DNA of 64,000 bases from contig NC_051436.1 of NCBI RefSeq assembly GCF_001649575.2, forward strand, positions 12,398,339-12,462,338, given 5' to 3'. Source of the DNA: Kryptolebias marmoratus. Taxonomy: Eukaryota; Chordata; Actinopteri; Cyprinodontiformes; Rivulidae. The stretch's first letter is position 1, and the number at the start of each line of letters is the position of its first letter. The notes below the pieces were generated by a model. That model saw only the letters and a list, made by a program, of their open reading frames with translations, made no database searches and had not been told where the DNA came from. A program made the position numbers and the translations under genes. Below are positions 10,751 to 21,449 of this stretch, in pieces.

Positions 10751-12025
10751 GTGCTAGTAAACACTTTTACTGCTTTCTTCTTTTAGCCATATTTTCCTTT
10801 ACATTAAATTACATATGTTAGTAGTGTAATGGTAAGGGTATTCATACTAGAAACTTTGGAAGTAGGTATTTTGGTTTTATATGAATGTGTGCTGAATGAA
10901 CACAAACTGTACATAATGTTTGTGAGCAAAACTAAATTCAACTTAAAGTTTTAGTTTAAGTTTGTAGCAGAAGCTCAGTTGTATATGTACATACCCCCAA
11001 CAATGTAAACTTTGAGAGTTTTATTCAATTCTGTCTACTGGATCATGAGATATTTGGCTAATAGGCAGACAGACAACCGTAAGTCGTGTTAATTGAGACC
11101 AATGGTTAACAGCTCTCACATCAGCACAAACAGCAATAATTGGGCAAATTGAGCTTAGCGTGTGTTCACCAAACCAAACGCTGTAGCTGTGAAATGACAA
11201 AACCGCAACATTAAGTGTCTCGCTTGTTTCCTAGCTGTAGGAGGAATTAGCATTAATATCAGAACAAACACACAAGGAAACTTGAGTGCAGGTACAGCTG
11301 ACGGTGCAGCATCAGATGCAAGTCTGACAGGAAGATGAAAGCAGAGAGTGGGAGAGTCATTTGAGAATGAATCAATATGACTGCGATCATCAGTAAAAGC
11401 AGTTTATCTCCTAAAGGTACTCGTTGCAAAGTATGAAATCAAACATAAAAAGGTTATCTTGAACTATATCAAATGGTGCAGTTTGAAAGAGTTGACTCCA
11501 GTAGTTTTTTTTTTCAGATATAATCATAGGCAATCCTGAAATGTGTGTTCACACCCCATGAAAAAGAGACACTCGTCTGAATTTGTCAAGAGCCACATGG
11601 TTGACCTACATTAGGCTGGCCGGAGTCTGTGCACCAGTCTTCACGACATTTCACGGAGCACCTTTAATCCTAGATGTCTCCAATGAAAGCTTGAAAAACT
11701 ACTAGTTGCCATTTTTGTGTTTGTGAAGGTCGATTAGTTATGATTGTAGATGTACATCCAATGACTGCTTTCGATAAGTTTTATTATTTATTTTATGGTG
11801 GCGGGAGATCATTAGACTTCTGTGAACCCCAAACAGTTACTCAGAATGTAACCAAAACTTCAGCAAAAGAAAGTAAAAGAAGAGACTTGAGAAGGCAATA
11901 AATCTCACCCTTGTTCTTCTCAGTACGCTTGACATTTAAAGAGCCGAGGCCAATAATAACACTCTTTATATAGTACCGTCAGGTGCTCAGCAATGACTGT
12001 CTGTTATGACTTTTGTATATTTGTA
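10750..12025. other. Mixed non-coding DNA with partial family A fragments
   Basis: Reverse-orientation family A pieces are visible at about 10975-11080 (TGTACATAC... GATATTTGGCTAATAGGCAGACAGAC) and 11700-11790 (GATTGTAGATGTACATCCAATGA). The rest, including 11100-11690, is unclassified and partly complex. Confidence 0.45.
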
Positions 12026-12030
12026 CTTTT

Positions 12031-12245
12031 TGAGATAGGTGATGAGGTGAAGACCCAGAAGCAGGATTATACATAAATAAAAACCCCAAAGACAGGGTTA
12101 ATTACACAAGGCTGGGGTCGTACATGGGTAATCAGTCACAAGGAGAAACTTACAGACAGGGAACAGGCAAAAACAGCAGAATACGAAAACAGCTCAGACA
12201 GTTAAAATCTCCAAAATAACAAGGCAAGCTGCCTTACCCTGACAG
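12031..12245 (-). mobile_element. Probable LTR fragment, antisense
   Basis: On the minus strand the end reads CTGCTTCTGGGTCTTCACC and stops at ...CACCTATCTCA, resembling the U5-like end of the solo LTR at 1396-1790 (TCTGCGTTCTGGGTTCGCC). The other end and a target duplication were not found, so the limits are approximate. Confidence 0.4.
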
Positions 12246-12249
12246 AGAA

Positions 12250-12275
12250 ACAAACACACACACACACAGACAGAT
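12250..12275. repeat. AC microsatellite
   Basis: A short run of AC dinucleotides after AAACAAAC. Confidence 0.8.
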
Positions 12276-12429
12276 GAGCAGCAATAAACTAATTCAGTTG
12301 TGCATCAGATACAGATGACCTGAAAAACAGTAGCAGTTTATCTGTTTGTTGTTTGCTCTGATGTATTCAATCTTTTTTTTTTTACATTTTTCCTCTGAAG
12401 TGTCCTTACAAATACACTTCACATATTTT

Positions 12430-12870
12430 GTTACGTTTTGAAAACTGCATTGACTATTGCGTAATTTGCATAGCCATCACATAGGGAAGCTAAGGAAAGT
12501 AGGCTGTTTGAGTAAATATGTTTAGACTTTCTCTAAACTGTGTTGTCCCCCCATTTCATCATAAACTTGTAGCTAATGAATCATTCAGGAGTCTGAATTC
12601 ATCATTCATTGTTGAAAACTGAATGGAATTTTACAGCTCCGGCAAAGATGTTTTCCTATTAATCATTCAGAGCATCTTCTCAGATGCTTTGGGTTGAGAT
12701 GAGTTTATACAGTAAATGCAGATATCAAGGGATTTTTGAAGGTGCCTGTGAAGTGCACAGACTTACATCATCAGACGATCCCATGCTAGGCAACAAGCTG
12801 CTCAAAGCTGGTTGGGTGGGACTTAATGATTGTTTGCTTGTAACACAGCTTGTGCTGACATGCTAAAAGT
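12430..12870. promoter_or_regulatory. Candidate conserved non-coding element
   Basis: Repeat-free complex sequence. It includes AATTTGCATAGCCATCAC (an octamer-like ATTTGCAT), GCTAATGAATCATTCAGG, ATTAATCATTCAGAGC and GTGGGACTTAATGATTG. A 60-codon frame at 12684-12866 has no domain. Confidence 0.4.
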
Positions 12871-13109
12871 TCTTCAAAGAGAGTCTAAAAACTTATTAAT
12901 ACAAGAGAAAATAAAATGTGCTGCAGTTGTACATCTAAAAGGTCAATTCACCTGCCATCTTAGACGTTTTTGTCTTTGCCTCCAGACTTGAATGATTTAT
13001 GTCGCCAAGTATGTGGATTTAAAATAATACAATTTTCCCTAATTTCTGTTATCTGCAGAGTGATTTTACACATACAGTCCATGTTTTCCACTTAGTGCCT
13101 GTCTGTTCC

Positions 13110-13475
13110 AGCAGGAGTAATATATGGGATGATTTTAAATGAGGGAATACTAACAGTGTGCTAAGGTCAGAGACAAGCCAGAGACTTCTTTTGTGGGTTT
13201 GCTCATTATAATTTTTTCACCTTGTTAGCTTTAACACATGGACGAGGCTCTGTTAGCAGGACCCCTCTGCTCTGACCAATGCCTGTGGACGGCTGAGGAG
13301 GAAGCCAAGCGTGGCAGCCAGAGCAAGGCAGGGAGTAGGAGTGAAACACTGAGTTTGGGGGGAAGCTTTGGGTGTTTTACCCACAGCGGCAATGTGAAAT
13401 AATTGGCACAGGGTATATGACTATCGTTACACTGTATCCCCTGCTCATTACCCCGCCTTGTTAGATCTCTCATAC
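13110..13475. promoter_or_regulatory. Candidate conserved non-coding element
   Basis: Complex sequence of higher GC, with CAATGTGAAATAATTGGCAC and GGTATATGACTATCG, and no transposon ends. An 80-codon minus-strand frame lies here but shows no domain. It stops where the LINE fragment of 13490-13735 begins. Confidence 0.4.
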
Positions 13476-13489
13476 CATCGGAAGGTGTA

Positions 13490-13735
13490 GGGATCCCTCA
13501 TCAATGAGCCAGAGTAATATGAGTGGTTTGGCATTCGCTCTCATGGTTTGGAATCACTGTAGAACAGTGGGCCAGATCTTCACTCTTGCAGAGTTGCTAA
13601 GGGGGGGTCATAGGAGTTTGACTGTCCAGTGCTTTTGTGCATCTGGAGAAGGCTTACGACCATGTTCCTTGATGCGTTTTTGGGGGGGATACAGTAGGAG
13701 TGTAGTGTGCTGGGGTCACTAAAGAGATATCTGGT
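13490..13735 (+). mobile_element. LINE reverse-transcriptase fragment (RTE/Rex-type)
   Basis: The translation includes FVHLEKAYDHVP, the degenerate counterpart of the F(V/I)DLEKAYDRVP motif of reverse transcriptases in fish non-LTR elements. The upstream DNA (CTTCACTCTTGCAGAG, GGGGGGTCATAGGAGTTTG) follows the same element. The fragment is broken by frameshifts and is dead. The fragments at 44905-45295 and 61575-61745 appear to come from other parts of the same family. Confidence 0.7.
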
Positions 13736-13739
13736 ATGC

Positions 13740-14585
13740 ACCTTTTTAACCAAAGCACAAGCTGTCCACATCGTCTGCACAAAGGGTGGATTCAGCCTAT
13801 TCGTGATAATGTATTTGTACACTTTGACCAGGAGTCCCTATAAATGGAACAACTATGTGACTAATGTGGCTAAAAGTCAAGATTGAGTTTTTTAACATGG
13901 TTGCAGTGTGACAAGCAAATCATCCAATTTACAACTTGGAAAGTTTCCTGCAGACACTCATCAGATTGGACTCTGTGGAGTCTGGAGACTTTGTGAGCAA
14001 CTCAGACTCTCAACCTCTCAGCAGTCTTTGTGGGGCCCACTGCTGTCCTGTTCCAGGGAAAGGAGAATGAGGGCGATTACATGAGATGTTGTCATGTTGT
14101 GGTTGTGACTGAAGCCCAGAAGTGTTCAAGTCGATGTCAACTGTCAAAGTAACATCCATGTGAAGTTTTTCCACACAGAAACAAGATGAGCAATGTCACC
14201 AACTTTAAAAATGATCATGATGGCTGATTGTCATTTGTACATCACCATTTATTTTTCTTTTTTATTTCGTCTTGAATGAAAAGTGCTGAAACTCATTAAA
14301 GATTAAAGCTGTGGCCCAATAAATAAAACAATGATCTAAAAACAACAATTCATGAAAACAATGCAGTTGTTGACGTTTAATGCCTTTGTATTCTATATAT
14401 TTATTTAGGCCTCTGTCAGTGAAGAAAAATGATGGATGTTACTTTTTCAAGCAGAATATTGAATTGTAGATAATAAAATGTAAAATGCAGAAATAAGATG
14501 TTTGTTTATATTGGTGTTGAAGAGTCAGACGTACTTTTGTATTTTTATTTTTATGCCACTTTCCTAATCATGTTATGACAAAACA
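13740..14585. other. Unclassified non-coding DNA
   Basis: No recognisable transposon or RNA. The part at 13900-14100 is moderately GC-rich; 14230-14570 is AT-rich. Nothing can be named. Confidence 0.3.
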
Positions 14586-14752
14586 TTCACTTTATTGCCA
14601 AAAGTATTCACTCGTCCCCCTTCACACACATATGAACTTGAGTGACATCCCATTCTTAATCCATAGGGTTATCATGTTGGCCCACACTTTGCAGCTATAC
14701 AAGCTTCAGCTCTTTTGGGAAGGCTTTCCACAAGGTTTAGGAGTGTATATGG

Positions 14753-15352
14753 TGACATGAGTGCAGGGTAATTAGTCCAAGAGCGAGACCAAAACCAGAC
14801 ACAGAGACAGCAGCTGAAGGTAAGTGCAATTTATTTACAGGTGCCCAAGGTATGTACAGTGTGATAGGTTTGTGGAGCGATCTGTGAAGTAAGAGGAACA
14901 GGGTGAGTCTCGGGTACCAATCCTAATATCAGCCTAGCACTGCACGATGGCTTCTTAATGTTCTTTTGTTCTTACAGATCCAGGAGGTGTCCAGCAGCGT
15001 GGAGGAGAAGATGGNNNNNNNNNNNNNNNNNNNNNNNNNNNNNNNNNNNNNNNNNNNNNNNNNNNNNNNNNNNNNNNNNNNNNNNNNNNNNNNNNNNNNN
15101 NNNNNNNNNNNNNNNNNNNNNNNNNNNNNNNNNNNNNNNNNNNNNNNNNNNNNNNNAATCAGTAACTTAATCACATTAGGTTAGAAACTGTGGCTGAGAA
15201 TCTAACCCAGGAGGTTCGATGCTCCAGCGAAGATCTGGTCTCAGCTGAAGGCTTAAGTAGTAGCAGTCCTCATTAGCTGGATCTGGATCACCTGTGAAAA
15301 GAAGGGCAGGAGGAGCCGCCCCAAGGCGGGGCTAAAACTCCAGATCCCTACA
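14753..15352 (-). mobile_element. LTR (probably solo) inserted in the Tc1-like element
   Basis: The insert begins TGACATGAG and ends CCCTACA, giving TG...CA ends, and is bounded by the 5-bp repeat TATGG at 14748-14752 and 15353-15357. On the minus strand there is an AATAAA signal near 14828-14836 and a TTAAG box near 15255, so the LTR is antisense. A 142-base assembly gap (15015-15156) lies inside, so its true length is unknown. On the plus strand the segment 14962-15014 looks like a splice acceptor followed by an open frame; on the minus strand the same place is a GTAAGA splice-donor-like site, which fits an LTR leader better. Confidence 0.7.
15015..15156. other. Assembly gap (142 N)
   Basis: Run of N inside the inserted LTR. 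The real size and content are unknown. Confidence 0.99.
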
Positions 15353-15451
15353 TATGGGAATTTTTGACCATTCTTCGAGAAGCTCATTTGTGAGGTCAGA
15401 CTCTGATGTTGGACAGAAGACATGCCTTGCAATCTCCACTCTAATTCATGC

Positions 15452-15488
15452 AGTAGCATTTCTGTTTCATTCCAACAGAAATGCTACT
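15452..15488. repeat. Perfect 15-bp inverted repeat, 7-nt loop
   Basis: AGTAGCATTTCTGTT (15452-15466) and its exact reverse complement (15474-15488) surround TCATTCC. It lies immediately after the point where the Tc1-like element is truncated, so it may mark the repair of that break. Confidence 0.92.
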
Positions 15489-15589
15489 TATACCAATTTC
15501 CATTTCCTTAGATTTACACCTCCACAATTAAAAGTTGCAAAAGGTACACTAAAAGAGTAAAGGGAAGGCCCTGCCAGACCAACCGCTAG

Positions 15590-15900
15590 CCTCTTTAGAC
15601 TTTCAAGCCAGCCCTAAAGTGCCTTTATTGTGTCTTGGTGTGATTTATTAAAAGGCGGAGGTGGTGTGGCTGGTTGAGGTCAACCTACTGCAATTATGCC
15701 TCTGAGCAACCAAGAGAGGTAGTCACATAGCCGTAATTATTGCTATATAAAATGATAAGCCAGCATTGCCGCTCGAGGGTGTGATGTAGGTAAGTGTGAC
15801 AAGCCGGCCATGAAATTTAAAACAGGAGATGTCCAACATACATCAATGCCACTGAGTTATATTCTATGCTTCTTACAGTTATAAGATCATTGCAGAACGA
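15590..15900 (+). promoter_or_regulatory. Duplicated candidate CNE, copy 1
   Basis: The module shares ordered blocks with 23740-24050: TGATTTAT (15641), GCCTCTGAGC (15698), GAGGTAGTCA (15716), GGTGTGATGTAG (15778), a GA(G/C)ATGTC word (about 15826) and CTGAGTTATA (about 15852). The spacings differ by only a few bases between the two copies. No terminal repeats, poly-A tail or target duplication is visible, so a recent transposon is unlikely. The sequence looks like enhancer-type DNA. It could also be an ancient exapted repeat. Confidence 0.55.
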
Positions 15901-16140
15901 GGCCACCTCAGTTGGTGATTCATGAAAGGCCAAGGGCTCATTTTGCAGCCAAACTACAGAATTGTTCTGTAAAAAGGACATCTCACACCACTCTGAGAAT
16001 GTGTTCACAGAATCACAAAAACACAAGACCATGATGCACAAGAAGGGTGATCTCTCTCTCTCTCTCTCCATATATATACCAAAGACATAGAAATTAATGA
16101 GCTTTGCTAGCATGTCACAAGCTTGGTTGAAGAGCAACCA
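15900..16140. other. Non-coding DNA with CT microsatellite
   Basis: Complex sequence continuing from the module upstream, with a (TC)n run at about 16050-16068 and a short ATATAT run. A 106-codon minus-strand frame at 15817-16137 crosses the microsatellite and the module; its ERERER stretch is microsatellite-derived, so it is not called. Confidence 0.35.
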
Positions 16141-17290
16141 GCTGCTGTCAGAGAATCATTAATGGGAGGTGTTGACTTCACGGAATACTCTCCAACATTG
16201 CTGTAATGGTTACTGACTAGGCAGCCGGCACGGCTCGTAAAACACATCAAATCCATGCAGCACACCTTTTCCCCCCTACTGCTCATCTAAAAAAGGCCAT
16301 AAATCTGTAGGGTAAAGGCCATGGTTCGTCACCTAATCCACCTCCTCCACCCTCCACAGCGCCACTGCAAACACTCACCGCCTCCTCCTTTTCTTTTTTT
16401 TTTTCTTTTTGCAGCTTTGCCTCCTTGCTGCATCTCATTAAAGTTCACTCTTGATGATCATGTGCAACATCACACACCTAACCTTTAAAGTTTTTTTTTT
16501 TTTTCCTATCCATTTCCCATCTTGTTTGGGCTGTGAAACCTCATTAATTGACTACAATCCCATGAATGTGGCATTTCGGTGTGATTTAAATCCCGGCTGC
16601 TCNGTGTCAGGCTCGAGGTGTGGAGGAAGCCATGCTAATCATGGTAAGTGATTTGAGCCCACTTAAAGGGGGGTGGGGTGGGGGATTCTAATTGGTATTT
16701 TACAGTGAATTGGATCGTATTAGGGAGAAGCCACTTGATCTAAACTCGAGATGTGGAATTAAACTTGAGGTTTTCGAGTTTGGCTTTAGTGTGGATATGA
16801 GGAGAGCATGGGAGCACCAGCCACCAGGTGGCCATCCTGATGGTTACACTCTACCACCCACTCTACACCCAAATTCCCTGTTGTTCTCCCTCTCTCTCTC
16901 TCTCTCTCTCTCCCCTTCTCTTTTTTCCCCCAAGTAGAGGCCAGCAGGCATGCATTTGATGTGTTAAAGGTAGATGGTTGAAGAGTGCTGACTTTGCATA
17001 GTGCTCTAAAGATAGAGGATATATGTAGGAGGATGTGGGGCGAGGGGAGATGGAGCTGAAGCGCTCTCTTCCTGGAAGCGGGCCAAGCTCAGGCCTTCAG
17101 CAGGGCTGCTAATGATGCAGTGCTGCCAAGTGGCAGAATTTTAAAGGCTATATATTACTCTTAAGTATCCAGCTGAGGGGAGGCGCACCTCAGTCACCCG
17201 TGTCACCATACGCACTGACAGGTGTCATGTGGCACAAGGGGGCCTCCCTCAAATTGGCCTCCCTCGCCAGAGTATCACACGCCGCAGTGG
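16140..17290. promoter_or_regulatory. Candidate CNE cluster
   Basis: More than 1 kb of complex repeat-free sequence. It includes GAGAATCATTAATGGGAGG, CTCATTAATTGACTACAATC, GAAGCCATGCTAATCATGG, GGAATTAAACTTGAGG and GCTGCTAATGATGCAGTG. A CT microsatellite lies at about 16888-16912 and a single N near 16603. A CCACCAGGTGGC word at 16821-16832 fits the CTCF core. Short frames here have no domain. The density of ATTA cores and retained CG pairs is the reason for the call. Confidence 0.45.
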
Positions 17291-17389
17291 GGAAGTACCA
17301 TTAAAAGAAAAAACCAAAACAACAACAACAAAAAAAAAACTTGAGACAGAGGAGGTGCACCGGAGCAGTCCGCAGCCTTTCTCTTCTGG

Positions 17390-17960
17390 GCTTCTAATGA
17401 TGGACGGTTTCTGAAGCGCAGCTCACTTTTGACAGCAGTTTCGACTTTTGTTCGGGTGCCAGCGACGCTGTGTGTGTGTTGGAATGCGCTAAGCGTGTTT
17501 GTCAGTATGGGGGGAGCATGGATATCTGGCATGTCGTGCGCGTGTGCGCGTGTCTGAAAAGAGCCCGAGGCACGATGAGCCATCGAGTTAGGAGTACAGT
17601 GTAACTCGGAGCAGTCAAGTCAGTCAATATTTTAGCTGCTGCTCGGAGTGACTCACACAGGTTTTAGTTTCTAGACATTATATTTTAAGCTGGGAGGAGA
17701 AGCTGATGTATACTCTCACTGCTGTGCACCTTTTTTTTAACCATTGTTATTTTGCAAGCAGCACACTGACAGCTCATTTTAAAAGAATAGGTTGTGATGT
17801 GTTTTTGTTTTGGAGCTGGTAAATGAGAGACAGCCAGCTCATTACTGGCCAGCATCAAATGAAAGCTGCTAACGCTATTTAATATATTAACAATTTATCG
17901 TTATCATAACACCATCATGCACAGTGTGACAGAGGACTGCTCGGATGGCAATACATCACG
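17390..17960. promoter_or_regulatory. Candidate conserved non-coding region
   Basis: Complex sequence with GT and GCGTGTGCGCG simple tracts near 17468 and 17538 and possible constrained blocks at 17560-17640 and 17820-17960. A 102-codon minus-strand frame at 17275-17583 crosses simple sequence and is not called. Confidence 0.3.
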
Positions 17961-18335
17961 AACTGGGGAACATTAAAAGAAATTTTGAGGGGTGCCAATC
18001 AGTTGCTGCCAGAAATCCCACCAAACATCAACTTTAATCTATGATTCGGAAACTTATGGTAATTTTACAGGAAGTAAGTATGGTAGTCTTGTAATAATCT
18101 AAGCTATAAGAAATTGCTGACATTTCAATGTATAAATTGTAACTGAAACATAAAATTAAATGAAAATGAAGTTTATGCAATTTATCTGAATTTTTTTAAA
18201 TGAAAAGTTCTAAATATTTTTGCACACTTTTACGATCCTGAATTCTTGATGGTTTCATGAATTGTGTCAGACTATCTGACTTCTTAGCAGTTGGTTAAAG
18301 GACAGCCCTGACTTTTATAGTTAATTAAAAAGTAT

Positions 18336-18552
18336 TATTACCTCTGCCAACGAGGTTAATTTTGAGGTGGCTTTAGTTGGTTTATTTGTCTATTAGCAAG
18401 ATTACTTAAAGAACTAATGAACAGATTTGGAAATGTTTTGGTTGACAAAAAAAGTGATTTTGGTGATAATCCAGATCACGATCTGGATCCTGCAATTTTT
18501 TAATGAGCCCTATGGCCTTGGCAGAGGTTTTGCGCTCTCCGAGTGCTTCTAG
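18336..18552 (+). mobile_element. Non-autonomous DNA element (widespread MITE-like repeat)
   Basis: Starts ATTACCTCTGCCAACGAGG, has GTCTATTAGCAAGATTACT and GTGATAATCCAGATCACG inside, and ends GGCAGAGGTTTTGCGCTCTCC, so the ends are inverted (CCTCTGCCA / TGGCAGAGG). This is a repeat pattern known in many fishes and other animals. It runs straight into the family A copies on its right. A related internal piece occurs at 26310-26440. Confidence 0.6.
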
Positions 18553-18554
18553 TT

Positions 18555-19205
18555 CTCGAAGGAATGCACATTGCCTGCTGCCTTACATGCCAGAGTTTTG
18601 AACAAAGATTTCCCATAATCTGTTAGTGCTTGGAGTATATGTTAGGAATGTCTGGCAGCTTCTTCTCCACCAAATTTTAACTCAATATCTTCAAAATAAA
18701 CTGAAGTGTAGCTATGTTTGTGGTTTCAAAAGTTGTTAAATTGTGGTAAACATCTTGGATCTGGTTGACTCCAAAAGTGAATCAGTTGTAAATGTATATC
18801 CAAAGATTACTTTCTGAGACCATTAAAATCTGTCCAGTGTTTCATGGGATATTTTGCTAACAGACAAACAGTGTTGGTTCCAACAGTTAAGGACAGTTTT
18901 AAACAAAGATGTCACACAATCTATTAGAGCTTAGAGTATATGTTGGGGACTGACTGTGAACTAGAACCACACCAGATTATAGCTCAATATCTTTGAGTTA
19001 TAGCCATTTTTATGTTTGCTAAGGTTAATTAGCAGTGGCTGCCATCTTGAATCGAGTTGACTCCAAAAGTTAAGCAGTTGTAGAAGTATACCTGATAATT
19101 ACTTTCTGAGAATTTCATTAAAATCCATCTTGTGGTTAAATATATATTTTGCTAACAGACAGAAAAACACACAAACACAAGGGATTACACAATCGCCCAC
19201 TTCAT
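18555..19205 (-). repeat. Family A repeat, head-to-tail pair
   Basis: Two reverse monomers, about 18555-18870 and 18870-19205. Each has the TATGTTGGG-type block, GTTGACTCCAAAAGT, an AATCAGTTGTAAATGTATA-like block and TTTTGCTAACAGACA. The second ends ACACAATCGCCCAC. Tandem copies in the same orientation argue that the unit is itself a repeat of a larger element. Confidence 0.78.
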
Positions 19206-19445
19206 TTTTTTTTAGCAGTAGGTGATAAACATGTTTGTACATTCATTTGCACAACATGTATAATAATGATGAGATGTATTTGTCTTTAATAAAATAGACT
19301 ATTACATAATTTCTTATAGCACTGCGGCATTCAGCAGTTCGAGTCTTATATGATCCTGTAGTTTTACCAACATATACCAAGTCACAAGGACTCTTCAACA
19401 TATAAGAATCAGTAAAGGTAGAGCAAAATAATAATGCCCTTATAT

Positions 19446-20172
19446 CACATGTGTGAACTTCAAGGCCCGCGGGCCAGATCTGGCCCTTGGTAACATTTTA
19501 TCTGGCCCCCGAGATGGCGTTTACATATTATTAGATCTGACCCTTCAGTCTGTGACAGATCGAGATTCAGTTAATTCTCATTTTGCTTAAAATCTCTGGA
19601 CCTATTTAGTGAAGTCTTCCTGTGACGGTTACTTTGAAGCCAAGAAAATAAAGTTTTAAATTCTCAGTAGTCTTTGATTTTGACGTGAAAAGATCTAACT
19701 GGACCGATCGGACTCTTGTTGATAAACTTGCAGCCAAGAAACCATCTCAGTTATCTGACTTGAGTTAATGTGCTTCAGAGTAACAGAGTCTGCTTTAATG
19801 TATTTGTGTGTTTTTGTGTTTTCTTCTTGTTTCAAAGTTAAATGTTTGTAGCTGTATGATCAGAGTTTTGTAGTTGGATTTTAAGCTGTTTATAATGGAG
19901 AAAGAAATCATAAGAAGGCATCAGAAATGAATAATAATGATGTCTCTTTTTAAGTTCATTCTGTTTTTCTTTGTTCATCAAAGCGTTTGTTCTAAATTCT
20001 GTATAATATGTAATTGGGAAAAGGTAATTGGTATTTCTATATGAACGATTTGACATATTACATCTAAAACCAAGGTTAACTGATGTATTTTTTCAATATA
20101 TATTAATCAGGATTGGCCCTTGGCTAGGTTTTTAATTTTGGCCCCCTTGTGTTTCTGAGTTTGACACCCCTG
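19446..20172. mobile_element. Non-autonomous hAT element with 8-bp target duplication
   Basis: The left end (CACATGTGTGAACTTC, then GGCCCGCGGGCCAG) and right end (CTGAGTTTGACACCCCTG) are the inverted ends of the fish hAT family whose consensus begins CAGGGGTGTCAAACTC. The flanking 8-mers CCTTATAT (19438-19445) and ACTTATAT (20173-20180) agree at 7 of 8 positions, as expected for hAT. The 727-bp interior has no transposase frame. Confidence 0.8.
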
Positions 20173-20499
20173 ACTTATATTGTACTTTTTATCTGAATAA
20201 AGATGAACAAAAGTGTGAGTTTTATAAATTAAAGCCAAAAGGTTCTAATTCATGCACTTAGAAACACCCTTCGGCATTTAATAAACACTGTTAAACATGA
20301 ACAGCACACCAGCACTCACCTGGATGAGAAGCCAGGTGTGAACTGTTTAACTCTATTTATTCAGGGTGAAAGGAATTATTCAAGTTAAAAAATGAAAACT
20401 CTTAAAAATTATTTTCCTAACAAAGAGATACTTTTTCCTATCTCTGGTTCAGGAAAAGTAAAAGAAAAAAACAACTAATTACCGCCTGAAGGCAAAAGC

Positions 20500-20960
20500 A
20501 AAGCAATAATGTTTTTGTGTGTGTGTTTGGTGCCATTAGCAAAATATCTCACGAACAACTGAAAAAATTTTTATTTAGCTTTCAGAAAGCAATCTTTGGG
20601 TCAGCCCAGTTGGTTGCCACAGCAAAGCAATCGTAGCAAAGACAGAAATTACTAGACCGTGGCCAGTTTTGCAGACACTGAGTTAAACGTTGGTGTGGTA
20701 GTAGCTGAGCATCATCCCCCACACGTACTACATTACACAACACTTTTGCCTAAAACCTTGGCATTCACTGTTGGTGCCAGCCCTGTTTGTTGGTTAGCAA
20801 AATGTCATGAATGAGTGGATTTTAATCACTTTCAGGAAGTTATCATTAGATTAACATCTACAACTTGTTAACTTTTGGAGTCAATACAATTTAAGATGGC
20901 TGCTACATCTAATTATCTTTATTGTGCTAGTAGCTGAGAGTGATCCAACAAACAGGGTCC
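20500..20960 (+). repeat. Family A repeat, forward pair
   Basis: Two forward monomers, with AAATATCTCACGAACAACTG and AGCAAAATGTCATGAATGAG blocks about 285 bp apart. The AAGATGGCTGCTAC block near 20893 belongs to the second. The second is shortened at its right end near 20960. Confidence 0.72.
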
Positions 20961-21394
20961 ATGGGCTAACAGATCATGCAAAATATCACAAACTTGCATT
21001 ACATTGCACAAAATGTTATTTTCAACATTTGACCAAAATGGCTACACATGGTAGTGAACCCGCACCGAACCATGACCTTAAAGCCAAGGTAGGTACTGAA
21101 TCATGACTTTTGCATACCTTGACACCACTGGTCATTTACTGAGTCATGAGGTTTTTTGCCCCTCAGATGGTGAGTATGGCATTATCTCCAACAACATCAT
21201 ATACTCTCTTTGTATAGACTCACATTACCGAATTTAGGCAAACATTCTGACCAGTTTTTTTGCTCTCCCTAAGTAAATATATCCAAAAGATTTCTGGGTG
21301 TTCATCACGTTCCTTTTAATTACTGTTGCCTTCCTCCCCAAAATAATTGTAATAATAGTACTAAAGAAGTATTATTCAAAAAGTAACATGCATG

Positions 21395-21441
21395 CTGCTG
21401 TAGATCAGAAGGTAAACAGTTTACCTTCTGATCTACAGCAG
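21395..21441. repeat. Perfect palindrome, 23-bp arms around one base
   Basis: CTGCTGTAGATCAGAAGGT begins the left arm at 21395. The 23 bases up to 21417 are the exact reverse complement of 21419-21441, with a single A at 21418. Such a structure can extrude as a cruciform and is unstable in DNA replication. It lies at the left edge of a CNE-like block and inside a 152-codon open frame (21298-21756) that has no family signature. Confidence 0.96.
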
Positions 21442-21449
21442 TGCTCCTT

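Larger units (their letters stand above)
14586..15449 (+). mobile_element. Tc1/mariner-like element, 3' truncated and split by an LTR
   Basis: The 5' end (TTATTGCCAAAAGTATTCAC) and the following blocks GACATCCCATTC, AATCCATAGGGTT, TTTGCAGCTATA and CCACAAGGTTTAGGAGTGT match the left part of a common fish Tc1-like element. After the inserted LTR the element resumes at 15353 with TATGGGAATTTTTGACC, CATTTGTGAGGTCAGAC and CACTCTAATTCATG, then stops. No transposase frame survives. A related internal fragment lies at 37490-37567. Confidence 0.75.

Noticed and set aside
10810..10850. GTAGTGTAATGGTAAGG, considered as a tRNA or tRNA-derived SINE start
   Set aside because: No B box or cloverleaf follows within tRNA distance.
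15590..15900. Considered whether the duplicated module is a microRNA locus because of the GAGGTAGT word
   Set aside because: The word resembles the let-7 seed, but no opposite arm that could pair with it is visible.
15817..16137. 106-codon minus-strand frame
   Set aside because: It crosses a CT microsatellite, which gives its repeated glutamate-arginine run.
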